A stretch of 5,499 nt of DNA from positions 1 to 5,499 of the forward strand of contig DEYX01000352.1 in the NCBI GenBank assembly GCA_002365025.1, in the 5' to 3' direction. This document shows, one piece after another, positions 4,738 through 5,499 of this stretch (positions within the stretch are counted from its first letter, which is position 1; each line of letters begins with the position of its first letter). This stretch comes from Hungatella sp. UBA3147. Its GTDB lineage: Bacteria > Bacillota > Clostridia > Lachnospirales > Lachnospiraceae. Made by a program: the position numbers and the translations under genes. Under the pieces are notes generated by a model. That model was not told the origin of the DNA, searched no databases, and was given only the letters and a program-made list of their open reading frames with translations.

Positions 4738-5499
4738 ATGTATTTAAAAAGTATTGAAATCCAGGGTTTTAAATCTTTTGCCAATAAGATCGTCTTTGAA
4801 TTTCATAATGGGATCACCGGCATCGTAGGCCCTAACGGCAGCGGTAAGAGCAATGTCGCCGATGCCGTGCGCTGGGTGCTTGGTGAACAAAAGGTAAAGC
4901 AGCTTCGAAGCTCCAACATGCAGGATGTGATTTTCTCCGGAACTGAAATGAGAAAACCTCAGGGCTTTGCCTATGTTGCCATTACCCTTGATAATTCCGA
5001 TCACCATCTGGCTATTGATTATGACCAGGTAACGGTATCAAGAAGGGTTTACCGCTCCGGCGAAAGTGAGTACATGATCAATGGCAGTGCCTGCCGTTTA
5101 AAGGATATTTATGAATTGTTCTATGATACCGGTATCGGTAAGGAAGGCTATTCCATTATTGGACAGGGACAGATTGATAAGATATTAAGCGGAAAGCCGG
5201 AGGAGCGAAGAGAATTATTTGATGAGGCAGCCGGCATTGTTAAATTTAAACGGCGCAAGCTTATTGCCCAGAAGAAGCTTGAAGATGAAAAACAAAACCT
5301 CATCCGTGTCAATGACATTCTCACAGAGCTTGAAAAGCAGGTCGGCCCCCTGGCAAGGCAATCTGAGGCGGCAAAGGAATACCTACGTTTAAAAGAAGAT
5401 TTAAAAAAGTATGATGTAAACCAGTTCCTGATGGAGACTGAGGGAATCCAGGTACAGATGAAGGAAAACCAGGAAAAGGAAACCATTGTAGCCCATGAT
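4738..5499 (+). CDS. smc: Chromosome segregation protein SMC, N-terminal part
   Basis: The first 254 codons of the SMC ATPase, which with ScpA and ScpB forms the condensin that organises and segregates the bacterial chromosome. The full protein is normally near 1,190 residues; the reading frame is open at the window end, so it is cut by the window, not broken. Seen: MYLKSIEIQGFKSFANKI at the start, the Walker A motif GPNGSGKS (31-38) with Lys37, RWVLGEQ (45-51), Arg57 in KQLRSSNMQDVIFSG, and the Q-loop region YSIIGQGQID (138-147). KPEERRELFDEAAGIVKFK (153-171) leads into the first coiled coil, rich in Lys and Glu from about 170 on. The Walker B and signature motifs and the hinge lie beyond the window. 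The start is secure: a TGA in the same frame lies two codons upstream (4732). A conventional ribosome binding site is missing; a hairpin precedes the gene. Confidence 0.96.
   Translation, partial: MYLKSIEIQGFKSFANKIVFEFHNGITGIVGPNGSGKSNVADAVRWVLGEQKVKQLRSSNMQDVIFSGTEMRKPQGFAYVAITLDNSDHHLAIDYDQVTVSRRVYRSGESEYMINGSACRLKDIYELFYDTGIGKEGYSIIGQGQIDKILSGKPEERRELFDEAAGIVKFKRRKLIAQKKLEDEKQNLIRVNDILTELEKQVGPLARQSEAAKEYLRLKEDLKKYDVNQFLMETEGIQVQMKENQEKETIVAHD

Noticed and set aside
4731..4757. Mini reading frame from GTG 4731 (eight codons) overlapping the smc start.
   Set aside because: It has no ribosome binding site of its own and is easily due to chance; translational coupling to smc is possible but unsupported.
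5148..5486. A 112-codon open frame on the - strand opposite smc, and similar - strand frames opposite the MATE, plsX and rnc genes.
   Set aside because: They lie fully inside well-conserved + strand genes, have low-complexity Ser/Phe/Cys-rich translations and show no recognisable domain, so they are shadows.
1..5499. Search for mobile elements, CRISPR arrays, tRNA or rRNA genes, riboswitches and a novel defence or other system.
   Set aside because: No transposase, terminal repeats, spaced repeats, cloverleaf or known riboswitch core was seen. All long frames belong to known families, and no gap exceeds about 110 bases.

Overview
The window looks like chromosomal DNA from a Gram-positive anaerobe of the class Clostridia, most likely Lachnospiraceae (Lacrimispora / Clostridium saccharolyticum-like). 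This rests on moderate GC content, purine-rich Shine-Dalgarno sites, the protein character, and the compact order plsX-acpP-rnc-smc. The taxon is an inference from general familiarity, not from a search. All six genes lie on the + strand and nothing convincing is coded on the - strand.

Left part (1-2530): positions 1-109 hold no supported gene. They carry an imperfect inverted repeat and a perfect TATAAT box. A ROK-family sugar kinase-like gene follows (110-1066); its usual zinc-binding cysteines are replaced. After a 105-base gap with a good promoter comes a MATE-family multidrug/cation antiporter (1172-2530). These two look like independently transcribed accessory or housekeeping genes.

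Right part (2531-5499): an AT-rich gap with a promoter leads into a lipid/RNA/chromosome operon. It contains plsX (phosphate acyltransferase), acpP (acyl carrier protein), rnc (RNase III) and the first 254 codons of smc (chromosome condensation ATPase), which runs off the window end. PlsX and ACP work together: PlsX takes acyl chains from acyl-ACP to make acyl-phosphate for membrane phospholipid synthesis. rnc and smc are conserved passengers of this locus in Firmicutes. Two hairpins sit in the operon's gaps. A terminator-like one lies between acpP and rnc, and a smaller one lies just before smc, where no normal ribosome binding site is visible. They suggest the four genes are not expressed equally.

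No mobile element, CRISPR array, tRNA, rRNA or clear novel system was found. The most interesting points are the missing zinc ligands of the ROK protein, the two intercistronic hairpins, the inverted repeat before the ROK gene, and tandem ATG-ATG starts at three genes.
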